This document shows, piece after piece, positions 1-7,765 of a stretch of DNA of 21,025 nucleotides (position 1 is the first letter of the stretch; every line of letters begins with the position of its first letter). The stretch comes from Rickettsiales bacterium. GTDB lineage: Bacteria > Pseudomonadota > Alphaproteobacteria > Rickettsiales > UBA1997. The notes under the pieces are model-generated. The model saw only the letters and a program-made list of their open reading frames with translations. It ran no database searches and had not been told where the DNA came from. Made by a program: the position numbers and the translations under genes. Where the stretch lies: assembly GCA_023262945.1 (NCBI GenBank), contig JALQXY010000165.1, positions 1-21,025 on the forward strand, written 5' to 3'.

Positions 1-178
1 AATGCAAGTCCTATAGGTATAGGGCTTAAGGCTTTTTGCAATTTTTAGCCAAAAATATAAAGTCAGATTGTTTAGTTTTTATATATGTTTTTAGGTGGGA
101 ATTGGTATTATACCAATTCCCATCTAAAAATGAACAATATGACAAAATATTTTTTGAGATAAAAATTGTAAAAAATGA
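1..178. repeat. Palindromic repeat, left-edge copy (truncated by window edge)
   Basis: This is nearly identical to the array after argG: base 1 corresponds to base 20803, and only about seven differences are visible over some 175 bases. It has two palindromic centres. Centre A is a 9-bp stem (6-14 with 19-27, one G-T pair) with loop AGGT. Centre B is a 20-bp stem (88-107 with 111-130, one G-T pair) with loop TTA. Similarity ends near 175-178, where the right-hand copy continues into another unit. An open frame across it (36-236) is repeat-derived and not considered a gene. The element probably begins beyond the left edge. Confidence 0.9.
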
Positions 179-198
179 AGCTTTACATCCATACAGTT

Positions 199-251
199 GG
201 AGATTTGATCAGATTAATTGGTTAATAATTAATTAATCTGATCAAATCTCC
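199..251. repeat. Isolated perfect 21-bp inverted repeat downstream of topA
   Basis: The arms 199-219 and 231-251 are perfect reverse complements, with an 11-base loop at 220-230. The hairpin starts about 70 bases after the topA stop codon. It lacks an adjacent T-run in either direction, so it is not a textbook intrinsic terminator. It could stabilise the topA mRNA 3' end or be a small mobile palindrome. It shares no obvious sequence with the repeat at 1-178. The rest of 179-321 shows nothing recognisable. Confidence 0.75.
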
Positions 252-321
252 CTTAAAAATTCTCCAAAATTGACTGATTTATAGAGGTCTAATTTATACA
301 AGATAAGATTATCAAAATTTT

Positions 322-2754
322 TTACTTTTTTATTTTGCTGGTTTTTCTTTTTTTTGGCAGGGTTTTTTTTATATCTTTTTTAGGATTACTTTTCTTTTTT
401 TCTATTAAGGTTGCGATAATATCTACTGATCTGTTGAGGCCTATTGTTAAAATATCATCATTTTTTACTGAGAAAAATTGTTTATCATACAATAAATAAG
501 GACCAAAGGGTCCTATATTAGCAACTATTTCCTTACCATCTTGGGGATGGGTACCTATACTTCTAGGCAATGATAATAACTTAGATGCAGTCAAGCTATC
601 TATTACATTAGGATCAATAGATTTAGGAATTGCTACCCTTTTTGGCTTTTTTGCTTTAACTTTTTTGTTTTTATTACTAGAGTCTTGATCTCCTGGTAAA
701 ATTTCACTACCTATCAATTCAATATATGGTCCATAAGGTCCTAATCTAACTTTCATTTCCAGCCCGCTAGATGGATCCAACCCTAAACTTCTTTCTTCAA
801 AAGATGATTTTGTAGAGTAACCCTCTTGAACTTCATCAATAAATATTTTACGACTATTTTTACATTCTGGATAATTAGAACAACCTATAAAAGATCCAAA
901 CTTGCCAATTCTTAATGATAATTTGCCATTTTTACAAATTTGACAAGAATCATTAATTTTACCTTCTTTATCAAAACCTAAGACATGCTCTCCAATTCTT
1001 TTACTTAAAACATCAAGAACTTCTTGAAAAGATTTATTGTTAATCTCGTTTGCATTGCCGTTAAAATCATGCCAAAAATTATTTAAAAATTGATGCCAGT
1101 CAAGTTCGCCATTCGAAATATTATCTAACTCATTTTCTAGGTCAGCAGTGTAGCCATATTCTATGTATTTTGCAAAAAACTCTTTAAGAAATGTAGTTAC
1201 TATACGACCTCTTTCTTCGGGAAAAAATCTTTTTTTATCAAGATTAACATAGCCTCGATCTTGTATCACAGAAATAATAGTAGCATAAGTTGAAGGTCTT
1301 CCAATTCCAAGCTCTTCCATGCCTTTAATAAGACTTGCTTCTGAATATCTTGGTGGTGGCTCAGTAAAATGCTGATTTGAATTAACTTCAATCAAGTTTA
1401 ATATTTCATTTTCCGTTAAAAGTGGTAAATTTTGTTTATTATTATCGTCCAGATCTTCTCGGTTTTCTTGATAAATTTTATAAAAACCATCAAACTTTAT
1501 CTTACTACCATTAGCGCGCGCCTTTGCATAGCTAGGAATTGTTTCAATATCAACAGCAATTTGATCAAACACAGCATCCGCCATTTGCGATGCCAACATT
1601 CTTTTCCATATTAAACTATATAAAGCGAATTGATCTTGATCAAGATTTGATTTTATTTTATCTGGATTAAGATTGAAATCAGTAGGTCTAATTGATTCAT
1701 GAGCCTCTTGAGCGTTTTTTACTTTACTTTTAAAATAATTAGGATTTGTAGGTAAATATTCGTCACCATAAAAATTACTAATTACATTACGAACATTTTT
1801 TATAGCTTCTGGAGCAACTTCAATTGAGTCAGTTCTCATGTAAGTAATCAAACCTTGAGTTTCTTTATTGATATCAATTCCTTCATATAGTTTTTGCGCT
1901 ATCATCATGGTTTTTTTGGCAGAAAATCCCAATCTATTTGCTGCCTCCTGTTGTAATGAAGAAGTGGTAAAAGGAGGTTTTGATTTTCTTTTAACTTCCT
2001 TTTTGGTAATATTTATAATTTTATACTTTTTATTCTCTAATTCTTTCTTTATAGATTCAGCTTTTTCTTTATTCTCAATTGAAAATTTATCAAGCTTAGC
2101 ATTATTTATTTCAGTTAAATTTGCATTAAATTCTAACTTTTCTTTATTACTAAGAGAGATTGTAATTGACCAATATTCTTTACTAATAAATTTATCAATT
2201 TCATCTTCACGATCACATATTAATCTCAAAGCTACAGATTGCACTCTACCAGCAGATTTACTACCAGGAAGTTTGCGCCATAATACTGGAGATAAAGTAA
2301 AGCCAACTAAATAATCAAGGGCCCTTCTAGCTTGCTGAGCATTAACTAAATCCATATCAATTTGACGAGGATTTTTAATCGCTTCAGTAATTGCTGATTT
2401 AGTTATAGAATTAAAAACCACTCTTTCTACCAAAGTTTTATCGGTAATAGCTTTTTTTTGCTTAAGAACCTCCAAAACGTGCCACGCAATCGACTCTCCT
2501 TCTCGATCAGGATCTGGGGCTAAAATTAACTTGTCGCAATTTTTAGCTTTATCAACAATGTCACGTATATTCTTGATGGATTTAGAGGATATTTCGTAAT
2601 TTATAGAAAAATTATTATTAGGATCAACCGAACCATTTTTACTTGGAAGTTCACGAATATGGCCAAAAGAAGCTAAAACATCATAATCTTTACCGAGATA
2701 TTTAGCGATAGTTTTGGCTTTCGCAGGAGATTCAACAATAACAAGATTAGTCAT
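322..2754 (-). CDS. topA: DNA topoisomerase I (type IA)
   Basis: Relaxes negatively supercoiled DNA by transient single-strand cleavage. The 810-residue protein begins with a Toprim domain (VIVESPAKAKTI at residues 5-16, metal-binding DPDRE at 81-85). The catalytic tyrosine is Y305 in GLITYMRTDS. The archaeal/bacterial topo I core follows, including GIGRPSTYA near 483-491. A C4 zinc-ribbon motif uses C604, C607, C625 and C631. Topo C-terminal repeat-like segments (GPYGPYIEL, GPFGPYLLY) come next, and the protein ends in a lysine-rich tail suited to DNA contact. Length matches alphaproteobacterial TopA. It lies 53 bases downstream of infA on the same strand and may be co-transcribed with it. 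The ATG start gives the expected N-terminus directly before the Toprim motif. Confidence 0.97.
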   Translation of the reverse strand: MTNLVIVESPAKAKTIAKYLGKDYDVLASFGHIRELPSKNGSVDPNNNFSINYEISSKSIKNIRDIVDKAKNCDKLILAPDPDREGESIAWHVLEVLKQKKAITDKTLVERVVFNSITKSAITEAIKNPRQIDMDLVNAQQARRALDYLVGFTLSPVLWRKLPGSKSAGRVQSVALRLICDREDEIDKFISKEYWSITISLSNKEKLEFNANLTEINNAKLDKFSIENKEKAESIKKELENKKYKIINITKKEVKRKSKPPFTTSSLQQEAANRLGFSAKKTMMIAQKLYEGIDINKETQGLITYMRTDSIEVAPEAIKNVRNVISNFYGDEYLPTNPNYFKSKVKNAQEAHESIRPTDFNLNPDKIKSNLDQDQFALYSLIWKRMLASQMADAVFDQIAVDIETIPSYAKARANGSKIKFDGFYKIYQENREDLDDNNKQNLPLLTENEILNLIEVNSNQHFTEPPPRYSEASLIKGMEELGIGRPSTYATIISVIQDRGYVNLDKKRFFPEERGRIVTTFLKEFFAKYIEYGYTADLENELDNISNGELDWHQFLNNFWHDFNGNANEINNKSFQEVLDVLSKRIGEHVLGFDKEGKINDSCQICKNGKLSLRIGKFGSFIGCSNYPECKNSRKIFIDEVQEGYSTKSSFEERSLGLDPSSGLEMKVRLGPYGPYIELIGSEILPGDQDSSNKNKKVKAKKPKRVAIPKSIDPNVIDSLTASKLLSLPRSIGTHPQDGKEIVANIGPFGPYLLYDKQFFSVKNDDILTIGLNRSVDIIATLIEKKKSNPKKDIKKTLPKKRKTSKIKK

Positions 2755-2807
2755 CTTAAAATTTATAATTTATAGCCAAGATTGACTGAATTTAGAAAAT
2801 TTTGATT

Positions 2808-3026
2808 TTACACGTTTCTTCTAACGATTCTACCTTTTGTTAAATCGTAAGTTGTCATCTCAATTTCAACTTTATCGCCCTTTAAGATTCTAATTTTATT
2901 TTTACGAATTTTACCTGACGCATGAGCAGTTATTAAATGACCATTTTCAAGTTCGACACGAAATATAGTGTTTGGTAAAACTTCAACCACAACACCATTC
3001 ATTGTTAACAAATCTTCTTTAGGCAT
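2808..3026 (-). CDS. infA: Translation initiation factor IF-1
   Basis: A 72-residue single OB-fold protein. It binds the 30S A site and assists IF-2 and IF-3 in initiation. The sequence shows the family pattern throughout: MPKEDLLTMNGVVVE at the start, LPNTIFRVELENGH in the middle, then GKIRKNKIRIL, GDKVEIEMTTYDLTKGRI and a basic end (VRRNV). Length is exactly that of typical bacterial IF-1. It precedes topA by 53 bases on the same strand, with a 648-base spacer upstream that should hold its promoter, though I cannot identify one with confidence. Confidence 0.97.
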   Translation of the reverse strand: MPKEDLLTMNGVVVEVLPNTIFRVELENGHLITAHASGKIRKNKIRILKGDKVEIEMTTYDLTKGRIVRRNV

Positions 3027-3142
3027 ATTTTATTAAATGATATCTATTTTATGTCAAAACTTATATTAAAAAATCAAAAAATGTCTGGGTAAGTATAACT
3101 CTTATAACATTTTCTATCTCTAATTAGATTTCTAACATATTT

Positions 3143-3260
3143 AAATCAATTTTAACGATCAATAATCGTTAAAATCATTAAATTGGTATTTTTAAGATAA
3201 AAATTTTAAAAAACGAAAACTTTTTACCTATGAAACTTAATGTTTTTTACAATTTTTAGC
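3143..3260 (-). repeat. Degenerate copy of the palindromic repeat family
   Basis: Read on the minus strand, this segment aligns over about 105 bases with 11669-11774. Its order of blocks matches the well-preserved units at the window ends: AAAAATTGTAAAAA, CTTAAGT-like core, ATAGGT, then a TTTTTATCTTAAAAATACCAAT-like end. It also contains an 11-bp perfect hairpin, 3149-3159 with 3165-3175 (loop CAATA), which is matched in the 11.7-kb copy with a G-T pair. It is much more diverged than the end copies, so it is an older insertion. Confidence 0.65.
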
Positions 3261-3614
3261 AAAGACTAATAAATCCAAAAAATCCTTATCAATTTTAAAG
3301 ATAGGAAATGGAATTATATAAGTTATGTAAAAATCTTTTTATCAAAATAAATCTTAAGAATGCAAGAAATGTAAGATCTTATACTTAAAAAAAGCAAATA
3401 ATTTTATCTTTTTAAACATAAGTTCTAATATCGGACACTTTTCAAGTGAATCAAGATGATAATGATTTAGCAATTCTATTAAGCAAGACAAGACTATTAA
3501 AATCTATTTAAATTACTTTTTTACAAATATTTTTGAAAAAGAGATTCAAGATTTATAGCATTATAACGTTTTTTATCTTTAAAGCTACTAAAAGATTAGC
3601 ATTATTAAAGACAT

Positions 3615-3653
3615 AAAAAAAATCGAGCACTAGCATATGCCAGTGCTCGATTT
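3615..3653 (-). terminator. Rho-independent terminator of groES-groEL
   Basis: Arms 3620-3631 and 3642-3653 form a perfect 12-bp stem containing GAGCACT/AGTGCTC. The loop region 3632-3641 includes the self-complementary GCATATGC. On the minus strand the stem is followed by a run of eight T. It begins about 20 bases after the groEL stop codon. It is among the most GC-rich non-coding segments of the window, as expected for a functional terminator. Confidence 0.93.
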
Positions 3654-3674
3654 AGCAAAATAAAAAGAAAGGAT

Positions 3675-5327
3675 TTAGAAGCCCATTCCTCCCATGCCAC
3701 CCATGCCACCAGGCATAGCACCTGCTGCAGAAGATGAACTTTCAGAATCATCTTTTTCTTCAACTATTGCAGCTTCGGTAGTAATTAGCAAGCTAGCAAT
3801 TGATGCTGCATCCTGCAAAGCAGTACGGACAACTTTAGCTGGATCAACTATACCAAGCTTAAACATGTCGCCATATTTATTATTTTGGGCATCGTATCCG
3901 TATTTTGGATCATTTTTTAAAACAACTTCGTTACATACAACAGCTCCATCAAAACCAGCATTCTCTGCTATTTGTCTTATAGGAGCTTTAATTGCACGAG
4001 CAATTATAGCAACACCAGCTTTTTGATCAGCATTATCAGTTTTAACATTTTCTAAAACCTTACTAGCATAAAGAATAGCAGATCCGCCACCAGCAACAAT
4101 ACCTTCTTGCATTGCAGCGCGAGTTGCAGCTAAAGCATCATCAACTCTGTCCTTTTTCTCTTTAACTTCAACTTCAGTAGTGCCACCAACTTTAATAACA
4201 GCTACGCCGCCAGAAAGCTTAGCTAATCTTTCTTGTAATTTTTCACGGTCATAATCAGAAGTTGTTTCTTCTATTTGAGCCTTAATAGATGCGCAACGAG
4301 ATTTAACGTCAGCAGTTGAACCGCTACCGTCGATAATTGTTGTGTTTTCTTTATCTATTATAACTTTCTTAGCTTGACCAAGTTGAGATAATTCAACAGA
4401 TTCAAGTTTCATACCTAAATCTTCAGAAATTAGTTGCCCACCTGTGAGAACAGCGATATCTTCCATAATTGATTTTCTTCTATCGCCAAATCCTGGAGCT
4501 TTGACGGCAGCTATTTTAAGACCACCTCTTAATTTGTTAACAACAAGTGCGGCCAAAGCCTCTCCTTCAATGTCTTCAGCAACTATTACCAAAGGTCTGC
4601 CTGATTGTACAACTGATTCTAGCAAAGGAACCATTGGTTGTAGGTTTGTTATTTTTTTCTCAAAAAGTAAAATATAAGCATTTTCGAAATCAGCGGTCAT
4701 TTTCTCTGGATTTGTTACGAAATAAGGAGACAAATAACCACGATCAAAATTCATACCTTCAACTACACTTACTTCAAATTCTAAGCCTTTAGCTTCTTCA
4801 ACGGTAATAGGACTATCTGGCCCAACCTTTTGTACAGCTTCAGCTATTTTTGAACCAATTTCAGTATCACCATTAGCAGAGATAGTAGCTACTTGAGAAA
4901 CTTCATCTTTGCCACTAACTTTTTTGCTCATATTGCCAATTTCAGCTACTAGTTTTTCACATGCGATGTCGATTCCTCTTTTAAGATCCATTGGATTCAT
5001 GCCTGCAGCAACTGATTTTATTCCTTCTCGCACAATTGCCTGAGCCAAAACTGTAGAAGTTGTTGTTCCATCGCCAGCGGCCTCATTCGTTTTTGAAGCA
5101 ACTTCTTTAATCATTTGAGCTCCCATATTTTGGAACTTACATTTTAACTCAATTTCTTTAGCAACAGAAACGCCGTCTTTTGTAACCCTTGGAGCACCAA
5201 ATGATTTTTCGAATATTACGTTACGACCCTTTGGACCCAATGTAACACGAACCGCGTTAGCTATAATATCAACACCCTCTACTATTTTAACACGAGCGTC
5301 ATTTCCAAATAAAATTTCTTTTGACAT
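3675..5327 (-). CDS. groEL: Chaperonin GroEL (Hsp60)
   Basis: ATP-driven double-ring chaperonin that folds cytosolic proteins together with GroES. The 550-residue sequence is full-length. ATP-site motifs are visible: TLGPKGRNV at residues 29-37 and GDGTTT at 85-90. The apical domain is intact, and the intermediate and equatorial signature AAMQEGIVAGGG is present. The C-terminus is the classical Gly-Met tail (GGMGGMGGMGF) that projects into the folding cavity. It lies 70 bases after groES on the same strand and is followed by a strong intrinsic terminator, so it is the last gene of a groESL transcript. Its GC content appears higher than its surroundings, usual for a highly expressed gene in an AT-rich genome. 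Confidence 0.98.
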   Translation of the reverse strand: MSKEILFGNDARVKIVEGVDIIANAVRVTLGPKGRNVIFEKSFGAPRVTKDGVSVAKEIELKCKFQNMGAQMIKEVASKTNEAAGDGTTTSTVLAQAIVREGIKSVAAGMNPMDLKRGIDIACEKLVAEIGNMSKKVSGKDEVSQVATISANGDTEIGSKIAEAVQKVGPDSPITVEEAKGLEFEVSVVEGMNFDRGYLSPYFVTNPEKMTADFENAYILLFEKKITNLQPMVPLLESVVQSGRPLVIVAEDIEGEALAALVVNKLRGGLKIAAVKAPGFGDRRKSIMEDIAVLTGGQLISEDLGMKLESVELSQLGQAKKVIIDKENTTIIDGSGSTADVKSRCASIKAQIEETTSDYDREKLQERLAKLSGGVAVIKVGGTTEVEVKEKKDRVDDALAATRAAMQEGIVAGGGSAILYASKVLENVKTDNADQKAGVAIIARAIKAPIRQIAENAGFDGAVVCNEVVLKNDPKYGYDAQNNKYGDMFKLGIVDPAKVVRTALQDAASIASLLITTEAAIVEEKDDSESSSSAAGAMPGGMGGMGGMGF

Positions 5328-5397
5328 AATTTTTAATATTTTAAATTACTATTTTTAAATTTAAGCAAGATATTACAAGAAATATTGCAATAATTTG

Positions 5398-5685
5398 TTA
5401 TTCTATAACAGCCAATATATCAGAAGCTTTTAGTATAACCAACTCTTTACCATCGATTTTAACTTCGGTTCCACCCCATTTAGCGAACAAGATCTTATCT
5501 CCGTTTTTAACGTCCAAAGGAACTCTTTGCCCCTTATCATCATAAGCACCATTACCTATTGCAATAATTTTACCTTCTGCTGGCTTTTCTTTAGCTGTAT
5601 CAGGAATTATAATGCCGCCTGCAGTTTTGCTTTCAGCTTCGACTCTTTCTATCAAAACTCTATCTTCTAATGGTCTAACTTTCAT
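5398..5685 (-). CDS. groES: Co-chaperonin GroES (Hsp10)
   Basis: A 95-residue protein that caps the GroEL ring as a heptamer. The family pattern is complete: MKVRPLEDRVLIERV at the start, then a mobile loop with the hydrophobic contact TAGGIIIPDTA (residues 21-31), KPAEGKIIAIGNG, VKNGDKILFAKWGGTEV, and the end DILAVIE. It is the first gene of the groESL pair. Its 343-base upstream region contains no CIRCE operator (TTAGCACTC-N9-GAGTGCTAA) that I can see, so HrcA control is unlikely. Sigma-32 control, usual in this group, is not demonstrated either. Confidence 0.97.
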   Translation of the reverse strand: MKVRPLEDRVLIERVEAESKTAGGIIIPDTAKEKPAEGKIIAIGNGAYDDKGQRVPLDVKNGDKILFAKWGGTEVKIDGKELVILKASDILAVIE

Positions 5686-6028
5686 AGATTTATTTTTAAT
5701 TAATTAATAAAAAATGCAAAAATTATTAATATCAAAATTCACTTTTTGATTTTTAACTTATTTTTTGTTTATCGCCAAAGAAAGTTAGTACATTAATAAT
5801 GCTTTTATTTCTTTTGCTTTGAATCTAAAAAAATTTACTAAATAATCAATCAAAGTTTATTTTGATATAGTATAAATTTATTAACTACTTAATAACTTTA
5901 TAAATTTTGACAAGTGTTTATTATTAATTTTTATTTAATTTATAAGGAAAAATAATTTCTTTATTGAAGAGCATAAATTTATTCCAAGAATTAAAAATTT
6001 TAATTATGTAACAGTTTTTAATTTATTT
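5686..6028. other. 343-base spacer: groES leader region
   Basis: A very AT-rich non-coding stretch upstream of groES and downstream of grxC. A small stem (5731-5737 with 5744-5750) lies in the probable groES leader, and a TATACT sequence is present on the minus strand at 5869-5874. No CIRCE element, no convincing heat-shock promoter and no RNA gene are visible. Confidence 0.6.
5869..5874 (-). promoter_or_regulatory. Possible -10 box for groESL
   Basis: TATACT on the minus strand is a good match to the sigma-70 -10 consensus. It would give a leader of roughly 175-180 bases. No good -35 box sits at the expected distance, and AT-rich sequence yields such matches by chance, so this is only a candidate. 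Confidence 0.2.
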
Positions 6029-6289
6029 TCAAGAATCAAAAATCATATCATCTAGTTTTCTAGCTTTATCTAAAGCATATAAATCATCAAAACCACCAAT
6101 ATGTTTATCATTGATAAATATTTGCGGTACAGTCATCTTACCACCTGATTTTTCTATCATTTCTTCCTTAAAGCTTCCTTGAGTTATATCTATTTCTATA
6201 AAATCAGAAATACCTTTGCGTTTCAGTAAGTTTTTAGCTTGTACGCAATAAGGACAAATTTTTTTAGAATAAATTACTATTTTTGCCAT
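6029..6289 (-). CDS. grxC: Glutaredoxin 3 (GrxC type)
   Basis: An 86-residue dithiol glutaredoxin that uses glutathione to reduce disulfides. The active site C12-P-Y-C15 follows a beta strand (IVIYSKK). The cis-proline and glutathione-binding loop is TVPQIF at 53-58, and the GG-DD motif is GGFDDL at 65-70. Length and spacing fit bacterial glutaredoxin 3. It starts only 24 bases after the lipoprotein gene at 6314-6811 and is likely translated from the same mRNA. The downstream spacer leads to groES and shows no clear terminator. Confidence 0.95.
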   Translation of the reverse strand: MAKIVIYSKKICPYCVQAKNLLKRKGISDFIEIDITQGSFKEEMIEKSGGKMTVPQIFINDKHIGGFDDLYALDKARKLDDMIFDS

Positions 6290-6313
6290 ATTATATGAAT
6301 AATTAAAATTTTA

Positions 6314-6811
6314 TTAAAATCTTTCAAAGGTTGAGTAAGGAGAAGATGCTGGTACTGAGTAAGATCTTTCTAAATTTTGATAATAAGGAGGAGGTACATA
6401 GTAACGCTCCATATCACCGTTTGGATAAAGATTTGGATCAGGTAAATCATAAGGATTATTATAAAATCTTGAACCATAATTACCACCACCTCTTTGCATA
6501 GGCTGGTTACTACGAAATCTTACTAAATTATTGCCTACGTTTTTTTGAATATAATCACGACGATATTGATCATCAATAATTTGATTTTGTTCGTAGGGAA
6601 TATTTTCACCATCACTATAAAATTCTTTAAATCTTAATCCTTTACCAGAAAAATTTTGGTTTCGGTATCTTTCATTTGGCCTAGTTCCAGAATCAAAGCC
6701 TGGCATATCATATAAATATTCATGATATTCATTTCCAGAGCATGAGAATAGGACAACATTGATTAAAATAAAATATAACAGATGTAGACCAAATGAGTTG
6801 GTGAGTGGCAT
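6314..6811 (-). CDS. Putative tyrosine-rich lipoprotein (paralogue A)
   Basis: I do not recognise the family. The 165-residue protein starts with a hydrophobic signal segment (residues about 8-22) ending in a lipobox-like LFSC with C24, which predicts an acylated envelope lipoprotein. The rest is hydrophilic and rich in Tyr, Asn, Pro, Arg and Gly, with no catalytic motif and probable low structure. It shares blocks with the gene at 6955-7314: YLYD after the lipobox, YNNPYD (117-122), ERYYVPP (135-141), then PYYQN. Residues about 45-110 are an extra segment relative to that gene. The ATG start places the lipobox correctly. grxC follows 24 bases later, suggesting a shared transcript. Confidence 0.75.
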   Translation of the reverse strand: MPLTNSFGLHLLYFILINVVLFSCSGNEYHEYLYDMPGFDSGTRPNERYRNQNFSGKGLRFKEFYSDGENIPYEQNQIIDDQYRRDYIQKNVGNNLVRFRSNQPMQRGGGNYGSRFYNNPYDLPDPNLYPNGDMERYYVPPPYYQNLERSYSVPASSPYSTFERF

Positions 6812-6954
6812 AATTAATTAACAAATAAATCTTTAAGATTTTTATATAGCTAACTTATAAATAAAAGAGTTGTTAAAAAAAATAAAACTATCTTAATCAA
6901 AATTTTTAACTATTATCTGATTTTATTTTTTATATAAATTTCTACAATGATTAT

Positions 6955-7314
6955 CTAATACTTCATACTCGATCCACCAGTATCATAAGATGGCTCAACA
7001 TTTCTATAGTAAGAAGGAGGAACGTAATATCTTTCGGTATCATAATATGGATAATTGCCTTGCTGTTGACTAAAATCATAAGGATTATTATAAGATCTTG
7101 AATTTGGCACAAAACCACCATATCTCATATCATAAGGCTGTTGAATATTGCGATAAGGGTTATTTCTATAAGGATCGATAACTCTTTGCCTACTTGGTAA
7201 AAAATCTGACCTATCATAAAGATAAACCTCTTCATTGGAGCAAGAGGATAATAATAACAGGCACAAAATCCTAAAGAGCCAACTATAATGAATATTTTTT
7301 CGCCTTACTGTCAC
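6955..7314 (-). CDS. Putative tyrosine-rich lipoprotein (paralogue B)
   Basis: Unrecognised family, related to the neighbour at 6314-6811. The 119-residue product has a basic N-terminus (TVRRK), a hydrophobic segment (residues 12-23) and a lipobox-like LSSC with C25. The mature part is rich in Tyr, Asn, Pro, Ser and Arg: YLYD (31-34), YNNPYD (75-80), ERYYVPP (94-100), SYYRN. The start is GTG. No ATG lies upstream before an in-frame stop, and the GTG gives a sensible signal peptide. A 140-base gap separates it from paralogue A, so co-transcription is possible but not certain. The hairpin at 7417-7441 lies about 100 bases upstream. Confidence 0.7.
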   Translation of the reverse strand: MTVRRKNIHYSWLFRILCLLLLSSCSNEEVYLYDRSDFLPSRQRVIDPYRNNPYRNIQQPYDMRYGGFVPNSRSYNNPYDFSQQQGNYPYYDTERYYVPPSYYRNVEPSYDTGGSSMKY

Positions 7315-7765
7315 AAAAAATCTATAAAATTGAGCTTAAAACAAGCTCATTTAAAATTAATACCAAATTTCACCTTACTGAATTTTTAAAAAAATATTCT
7401 CTTCGTTGATTTAATAAAAAATTGATTATCAATCAATTTTTACGACTAAATCTTCAAAAAAGATTAGATTAAAATACAGTTAATCTTTAGAAATTTTAAA
7501 TATAGGGCTTGATATAACAAATCCAAGTAAAAAATTGCTAAATTTTTGATATAAAAATGTCATGACACTCATAATAATAAAAATCAAGAAAAAATTAAAA
7601 TAATCGCAAGAAATAGTTTCTAGGTCTAAATTTAATGATTTACTAGAGAGATATAAAACTAATTATTTTGCTTTGGTTTGAGCTATTTTTTAGAGTCGGC
7701 AATTATTTTTTAAATTTTAGTGTATCGATATATGCGTGAATTTAAAAAATAAAAATAACAACAAA
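7315..7765. other. 451-base spacer between lptD and lipoprotein B
   Basis: No gene is supported. The stretch holds a T-flanked hairpin (7417-7441), a short GAGCTT/AAGCTC stem near 7335-7351, and otherwise AT-rich sequence. A short segment around 7583-7600 (AATCAAGAAAAAATT) also occurs near 16892, but this is weak evidence for a shared element. The promoter of the lipoprotein genes should lie here. Confidence 0.6.
7417..7441 (-). terminator. Hairpin with T-run, possible terminator or attenuator
   Basis: A perfect 11-bp stem (7417-7427 with 7431-7441) with a 3-base loop, followed on the minus strand by further T residues. The stem is almost entirely A-T apart from one G-C pair, so it would be weak. 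It lies about 325 bases after the lptD stop and about 100 bases before the lipoprotein B start. It could end lptD read-through or attenuate the lipoprotein transcript. Confidence 0.35.

Larger units (their letters stand above)
3027..3674. other. 648-base spacer between groEL and infA
   Basis: No credible gene is visible in this AT-rich stretch. It contains a degenerate palindromic repeat (about 3143-3260) and the groEL terminator (3615-3653). The middle part, roughly 3265-3610, shows nothing I recognise. No tRNA-like arms are present. It must include the promoter for infA-topA on the minus strand. Confidence 0.7.

Noticed and set aside
36..236. 66-codon open frame at the left edge
   Set aside because: It lies almost wholly in the palindromic repeat and the adjacent hairpin, has no protein-like composition, and the equivalent repeat on the right shows no conserved frame.
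1868..2314. 148-codon plus-strand frame inside topA
   Set aside because: It is the antisense shadow of well-conserved topA sequence, with no independent features.
3266..3610. Possible RNA gene in the infA-groEL spacer
   Set aside because: No tRNA arms, RNase P, SRP or tmRNA core motifs are visible; the composition is ordinary AT-rich spacer.
3620..3653. CIRCE-like inverted repeat near groEL (AGCACT/AGTGCT)
   Set aside because: It is downstream of groEL, the arms read GAGCACT/AGTGCTC rather than the CIRCE arms, and a run of eight T follows. It is an intrinsic terminator.
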